NCBI RefSeq assembly: GCF_009730915.1
Contig: NC_052481.1
Span: forward strand, 3,968,001 to 4,032,000
Direction: 5' to 3'
Source of the DNA: Dioscorea cayenensis subsp. rotundata
Taxonomy: Eukaryota > Streptophyta > Magnoliopsida > Dioscoreales > Dioscoreaceae
DNA length: 64,000 bases
Under the pieces are notes generated by a model that saw nothing but the letters and a program-made list of their open reading frames with translations, had not been told where the DNA came from and ran no database searches. Shown here piece after piece: positions 58,601 to 64,000 of this stretch (its first letter is position 1; each line of letters begins with the position of its first letter). Made by a program: the position numbers and the translations under genes.

Positions 58601-58747
58601 AAATCCTTCGGGAATTCCTCCTTTTAACAAGCTTTTCACAACAAGATGACAAGGAGAAGAGGGATTATGGGAGAAAAGAGAATATATATATATATATATA
58701 TATATATAGCATCCTAAGCAAGAGTTAATGCATGGGCGGGGTCCACA
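55658..58747 (-). mobile_element. Solo LTR (3090 bp), TGTCACGCC family, inside the gypsy pol gene
   Basis: Plus-strand ends are TGTCACGCCCTAACTC and GGGTCCACA, with the perfect 5-bp TSD GATTT at 55653-55657 and 58748-58752. Removing the LTR and one TSD rejoins the host integrase reading (HHQILDKI, then KRTLHQTRQ). It shares ends and inner phrases (TTACC.ACGGTGACCCGAG, GTTTAACCCCCCA) with the copy at 27687-29883. No gag/pol of its own. It holds a local tandem array at 57949-58265 and a TA tract at about 58682-58708. Confidence 0.92.
57949..58265. repeat. ~46-bp tandem repeats in a 138-bp higher-order pattern
   Basis: About seven units of the type AAATGGCTGCAGTTTTCATG plus CAAAAATATACAAAGATAAACACTC. 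Every third unit is a variant (TTTGATGTAAATATAAGTATATATG, at 58007 and 58145), so the array repeats at 138 bases (3 x 46). An open minus-strand frame here (repeating LCIFLHEN and YIYTYIYI) is only the repeat translated. Confidence 0.85.
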
Positions 58748-61700
58748 GATTTTGTCTAAGATTTGGTGGTGGGTGTGTAGTATATTGTCAATGGAGGCAT
58801 TATGAAAGGTCCCTTTTTGGTAGTGTAGTATGGTGATGCGAGGTCGGCCAAACAAAGCTTGGTAGGGTGGGAGGCCAATTGCAGTGTGTGGGGTAGAATT
58901 ATACTAGTAATGGGCGAGGTGTATGTAGCGGGTCCAATTTTGAGGGTGATCCGAGGTAAAGCAGTGTAGATAGCATTCGAGGATTCAATTTACTACTTAC
59001 GTTTGACCATCAAATTTGGAATGGTAGGCGCTATTGTAGTGTAATGATGTGCCTAGCCATTGAAATAGTTCTTTCCAAAAATTGCTTAAGAAAATGGGAT
59101 CTTGAAAGGAGACGATAGTTTTTGGTAGGCCATGTATTTTGTATATGTCTGTGAGGAAAATGGAGGCTAAGCAAGCAACTGAGTATTTTGGAGGTAAATG
59201 TATAAAATGGGTGAATTTTGTTAATCTATCGACCAATTCTCAGATAGTGGTTTTGTCAGTGGAATTAGGCAGGGCAGTGATAAAATCCATGGAGATATCT
59301 TCCCAAACATGACCGGGGATGGGTATGGGATGAAGGAGACCATAAGGTTTAGTTGTGAGATATTTGTTTTGCTGACAGGTTTGACAGGCAACAATGAATC
59401 GATGAACATCCTTTCTCATTCCTGGCTAGAAGAATACAGAAGACAATCGACCAAGTGTAGCTTTGATCCTGGAGTGTCCTCCCATTGGAGAACTATGAAA
59501 CTCAGCAAGCAATTGTTGTGGTAAGTTGGTTTAATTTTGGAAGGGATATATATCCTTTCCTTTCCTTGAATTAGATCAAGCCATCATGAACATGAAAATG
59601 AGCAAAGTTTTCAGGCTCTGACCTTATTTTATTTAGGAACTATAACCAGTCATCTGTGTTGGTGAAGAATTCTCTAAGAGTGGAGGCCCAAGGCGCAATC
59701 GATGTTGACAATCTGGCAAAAAGAGTTAGATTGACATGGGAGAGGGCGTCGACAACTTTGTTGCCATGTTTAGGTTTGTAAACAATCTCATAATCAAATC
59801 CCAATATTTTTGTGAGCCATTTTTGTTGTTCAAGAGTCTGGATTTGCTATGATAATAGGTGTTTTAAGTTTTCTGATTTGTATGGATAGTAAAAGGTTTG
59901 CCAAGTAGATAATGTCACCACTTTTTGACTACTTCCGTTATAGCATTCACTTTCCTCATACAAGTTAACGACGCTTGTAGATGAGGATCCATTTTCTTGC
60001 TAAAGAATGCAAAGAAGTCCGGTAAAGCTAACACGGGAAGCGTTTTCATCTTGGTTTTAAGAATGTCAAATGCTTGTTGTGCCTTTGGAGTCCATGTAAA
60101 ATTGTTGGACTATAACAAATTCGTGAGTGGTGAGGCGAAAGTAGCATAGTGATGCATGAACCGTTAATAATATCCAGCTAACCCAAGAAAACCACGTAAA
60201 ACTGAAATGGTGGTGGGAATAGGCCATTCGAGAATTTCTTTGATTTTATCTGGATCAACATGAACGCCATTTCCCGAAATAATGTGCCTAAGGTAATGGA
60301 TGCGAGGAACAACAAATACACACTTAGATAACTTTGCAAAATAGATATTGTCAGATAAAAGTGTGAAAACTTGAAGTAAATGATTCAAGTGAAAATCCAA
60401 ATTCATGCTATAGATTAGATTGTCATCGAAGAAAACAAGCACAAACTATTAAAGATAGGTAAGAAGCAAATCATTCATCCCAGCTTGAAAAGTTGAGGGA
60501 GCATTTGAGAGTCCAAATGGCATAACTAAAAATTTGTAGTGGCTGTCACATGTTTGAAAGCTATTTTGTGACTGTCTTCAGGGACCACACAGATCTAGTG
60601 GTAACTGGGTTGCAGGTCGATTTTGGAAAACACTTTTGCCCCTTTTAATTCATCTAATAATTCATCAACTATAGAAATAGGAAATCTGTCATGAATAGTG
60701 ATTGAATTAAGTGTCCTATAGTCAGCGCGGAACCTCCAAGTTTCATCTTTCTTTTAAACCAATAGTATAAGGGAAGAGTAAGCACTTCGACTTGGTTTGT
60801 GAGACCATCCCACAACATTTCAGTTATCAATATAGACATGATTTCTTTTTGGTAATAGGGGTATCAATAGGGATTAATATTTATAGGTTTAGCATTAGGA
60901 AGTAGATGTATTTGATGGTCATGGGGTCGTGGAGGTGGTAGACTAGTTAGTTGCTAGAAAATGGGTTGAAATTCATTCAGTAAGGCTTGGACATCTAGGT
61001 GATCATTCGTATCATTGGGTTTTGGGAGCTATAGAGGTGTTGGATGGGTTTCAAGGGTGAGGGAATGTAGTAAGGCTATTGAATTAGTTTGTAGCATGCG
61101 ATTAAGTTGTGATGAAGATATAGTAATTACTGCAGGATTCCAAGATAGATAGATAGGATTTCCTTTATGTATAAAACTTATACAAGGAATAGAGGAATCC
61201 GCCATAATAGGTCCCAAAGTAATTAGCCACTCAACACCAAGTACGATATCTGCACCTTGGATAGGAAGAATAAGTAGAGAAAGGAAGAACCTAGAATTGT
61301 GTAGTCAGATTTCTACATCAGCACAATTGCCTTAACACCCCAAGTATTCTCAGTTACCCACCATGACCTTGAATTAAGGCATGTCCTGACTATTTAGTTT
61401 TAGAAATTCTACAACTCGTGGTTGTATAATGTTGTGAGTATTATTGGAGTCGATCAAGATGGTGAAATGATGGCCATTGATAGTACATGTTACCCTCAAA
61501 GTTTTGGGGTTAAGAAATCCTAAATAAGCAGCAATGGAGAAATGAAATTAAGCATTATCTAGGGCCAGTGGTTGTAGTAATAATGTGGGAATGGGATGTT
61601 CAAGGGGGTTGGATGGATTTAGGTCATTTGTTGGTGGTTCTGGTTGAGATTCGGTAAGCTCTAGCAAGGTGTTTGTGTCTTCATATTGGTTTTCGTGATC

Positions 61701-62496
61701 AGGACCAACAAGAGTTAGAAATTGGGGTGATTTGCATTTATGGCCTAGTTGAAATCGCTTATCATAACTGTAACATAAGCTTTTTGAGCGACGTTCATGG
61801 ATTTCGGCTGGAGTGAGATGACGTTAGGGTAGTGGATGTGTTGATGTTTGTGGCACAGGGGTGTTGGTGAGTAGTGGTAAGGATGGGAGGTAGTAGGGGT
61901 TGGGGTGGAATTAATTGTCGGAAGTAGTGCACTAGAGTTTGTAGATGTGGGTCGTGAGTAGTAGGTTTGGCTAGGACGAGTATCATTCTGCTTGGCTTCA
62001 ACCAACGTGGCAAGCCTAATGGCATCCATAATAGTTTGAGGCCATAGGGAAGCAAGATCCTACTAGATGTCTTGTTGGAGGTTGGAGAGGAAGAAATTAA
62101 GAATGGTGTCAGTGTTCAAGCTATTGATACAATTACACAATTGTTCAAATTGGACTGGTATGCGTTAACAGTGCTATTCTGACATAGTTTGAATAAGGTT
62201 GCCTGGTGATTTTCATATGAAGTGGGGCCAAAACGGGTTTCAAGTGTGTAAACGAAAACATTCCAACAAGTGATGAGTGCATAACATGCATGTATTTTAT
62301 ACCAATTTGTACACTTATCCATTATGTATTAAGATTATATTGAGGAATTCGATGTTAAATCTAGTGTGTTTCGTATTTATAGGCTCAAGGCAACACTTCA
62401 AGATGAGCGAGATCCAAAAGAAGCATTTTAGATCTCAAACGATGAATTTGGAGCTCTCTCGGCATCATTAAAATAAGGACAAGGCAAACTGGGTGG

Positions 62497-62753
62497 CTTA
62501 CGGCCGTAAGTAGGTTCCAGAGAACCTTGTGGGGATGCTTATGCCTGTAAGAGGGATTTAGAACCAATACAGGGGACGTTACAGGAAAGGCTTAGCTCGT
62601 AAAGACCATTCAGAGGAGTTTACGACAATAGCATATGCCCGTAAGGACCGTCGCAAGAAGCAGAAGAGTGAAGGTTAGGGTCCAGAGCTTACGGCCGTAA
62701 GTTGGACCATAACATATATAGAAGACCTTACGGACGTGACTTACAGCCGTAAG
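62497..62753. promoter_or_regulatory. Repeated palindrome upstream of the LTR promoter
   Basis: CTTACGGCCGTAAG, a perfect 14-bp palindrome, occurs at 62497-62510 and 62688-62701, with a one-base variant (CTTACAGCCGTAAG) at 62740-62753. Half-sites (GCCCGTAAG, GCCTGTAAG, CTTACGGACG) fill the gaps. The cluster ends about 85 bases before the TATA box, the place for an enhancer-like protein-binding array. Confidence 0.6.
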
Positions 62754-62837
62754 TGTTCCTGTAAGGCTCGTAATTACCTACTCTAGCTCTCTTACAGCCT
62801 AACCCTTAAGCCCAAAAGCAGCCAGTAAGCAGTCGGG

Positions 62838-62845
62838 TATAAATA
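62838..62845 (+). promoter_or_regulatory. TATA box of the plus-strand LTR
   Basis: TATAAATA in GGGTATAAATAGAAC. It fits transcription starting about 30 bases downstream within the LTR. Confidence 0.65.
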
Positions 62846-64000
62846 GAACTTATAAGGATTTTTAGGGTAGACTCTATTCTATCATTTTATTCTTTGTGGA
62901 CGATTCTTGGAGGTGAAGTTAGGGAAGATAAGAGATGAATTTCCAACACCTAAAGAGCAATTTGGAAAGGGATACAAATCTACATTTAAGGGGATTGAAG
63001 ATCTTAACCGTCAAGCTCATCTTGGCGGCTTGCGTGGAAGCTTTCAAGCAACTTTTTCAATGATTTAGAATCCTAGGGATTGAAAAGGGGTTTTCATGGT
63101 TTTCACGTTTTCTTCCGTTATTTGTATCTTGAATGCTTAATGGAGGGCTAATTTGTAGATGTTTGGGCATAGTTGAACTCTAGGGTTTATATTCTTGACT
63201 TTGATTGTTGGATATTTGATTCTTTAATTGATTTCTCATTTGCAATCATATCTATTTGGGTCTAATTGTGTGATTGAATACTTGATTGCTAACGAGGCGA
63301 AAGCCATAGCAATCATACTTGGTATTGCTACATGATGAGAAGAAATTCCCACCTAGTATAGACTTGTTGTAATTCGAGAGGATAGTGGGTACACCCCTGG
63401 TTAGGGTATCCAGGAGACTTTGTCTCCCACCATCCTTCTGAGTGGATTAGTGATAATTTCCATGTTTTTTGTAATCAGGTGGGGTGGATTTTAGGAGAAA
63501 TCGCATTGCTTCTTGGTATTTGGATTAAGGATAATCACTCTTTTTGGGGGGAGAGTATATACTTAAGAGATTATCATTAATCCACAATAAGGTTTTATAG
63601 AGTGTTAATGCGATTATGTGGATGTTTGTATCAGCTCTGCACCTATTCAGTTACACTTCGCCTGAGAAATTAGAGTTTTGTATAATTCTGAAAACCTTGC
63701 GGTTCAAATAGGATTGCATGTTTAGACAACCATTGTGATGTACCTCATGATCATAACCCTAGAGGAATGCTATGCCTGAACATCGCTTTCTTCCTGGACT
63801 TTTCTTATATTATGTTCTGTATTTTCTTATTTATTTATTTATTTATTTTTTTTGATTTTATTCACACACACAACACTCTATCTTTTAGGTTATTTTTTGG
63901 GTTTAGAGTCATTATTAGTATTCATTTTTTATCCTGTGAACTGACACTCTGCACTTACGTATACTTTATTACACAATCGACACATACACTTGCGTCTCTA

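Larger units (their letters stand above)
55214..62270 (-). pseudogene. Ty3/gypsy chromovirus-like gag-pol, degraded and interrupted
   Basis: Read from right to left: gag (TLETRFGPTSYENHQATLF at about 62245-62190, then DAIRLATLVEAKQND), protease-like region (FTILIDSNNTHN near 61460; VEWLITLGPIM near 61220), reverse transcriptase (VFFDDNLIYS at about 60435; LRGFLGLAGYY at 60195-60164), integrase (MVDRLTKFTHFIHLPPKYS at 59236; FGRPRITILHYQKGTFHN at 58852) and, beyond the 3.1 kb solo LTR, LHQTRQLMKHNAG, LVYVKLQTYRQVTVQRRTSN and a chromodomain-like tail (VRSVKRSGKLKKEALIKWS, GDEESSW). Many stops and frame changes occur, so it is inactive. The chromodomain places it among chromoviruses. The 5' part is cut at 62270 by another LTR element. 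Confidence 0.85.
62271..64000 (+). mobile_element. LTR of a second retrotransposon, plus strand, running off the window
   Basis: Starts TGATGAGTGCATAACATGCA immediately after the host gag reading breaks; ACAAG at 62266-62270 would be the left TSD copy. It carries a TATA box (62838-62845) and no coding domain before the window ends, so at least 1730 bases belong to its LTR/leader. No primer-binding site was recognised. Whether it is solo or complete cannot be told here. Confidence 0.7.

Noticed and set aside
1..64000. CRISPR array, operon structure or phage-type defence system
   Set aside because: Spliced genes, plant transposons and LTRs show eukaryotic nuclear DNA; the repeat arrays found lack regular spacers.

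Overview
This is a nuclear window from a flowering plant, most likely a monocot. The base is strongly AT-rich, with many (TA)n tracts. Against it stand genes whose 5' halves are clearly GC-rich (the PPR gene at 7.5 kb and the OCTOPUS-like gene at 40.3 kb), and a falling 5'-to-3' GC gradient is a monocot habit. The species cannot be fixed from sequence alone; a non-grass monocot is my guess. There are no prokaryotic features, CRISPR arrays or rRNA/tRNA genes.

Four genes look intact: an E-class PPR protein (7503-9386, +); a complete 15-exon dynamin-related protein of the DRP1/phragmoplastin type (14531 to 9561, -; 614 residues); a short OCTOPUS-like (DUF740-type) protein with an overlapping upstream ORF (40265-41032, +); and a secreted invertase/pectin methylesterase inhibitor (53637 to 53065, -). 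A cytokinin-activating LOG-like gene (3437 to 2241, -) keeps its exon layout but carries two in-frame stops and a changed motif, so it is a pseudogene.

The rest is mostly mobile DNA whose boundaries can often be read to the base from terminal repeats and target-site duplications (TSDs). From left to right: a Mutator-like element (366-1906, TSD ATATATAAT); a duplicated MITE upstream of the PPR gene; a PIF/Harbinger relic (15.6-18.4 kb); a foldback MITE (19225-19547); a decayed hAT transposase (20.4-22.7 kb); solo LTRs at 25007-26026 and 27687-29883; a nested block at 30.1-33.9 kb; a Ty3/gypsy integrase scrap (33.9-34.3 kb); several MITEs (36.5, 37.6 and 46.3 kb); a tRNA-type SINE (43823-44060); a hAT element with both ends (48532-52841); and a chromovirus-like gypsy element on the minus strand (54.8-62.3 kb), split by a 3.1 kb solo LTR and by a second, plus-strand LTR element that runs off the window.

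The most interesting locus is 30326-33321, a Mutator-like element with ~200 bp terminal repeats and a perfect 9-bp TSD. It carries pieces of two unrelated host genes: a tonoplast-type aquaporin on the minus strand and an organelle RNA-binding PORR-domain protein on the plus strand. This is the signature of a Pack-MULE. Inside it sit a palindromic MITE (30573-31140) and a solo LTR (31858-32691) that cuts the PORR fragment; both have perfect TSDs. The Pack-MULE itself lies in a CACTA-like element.
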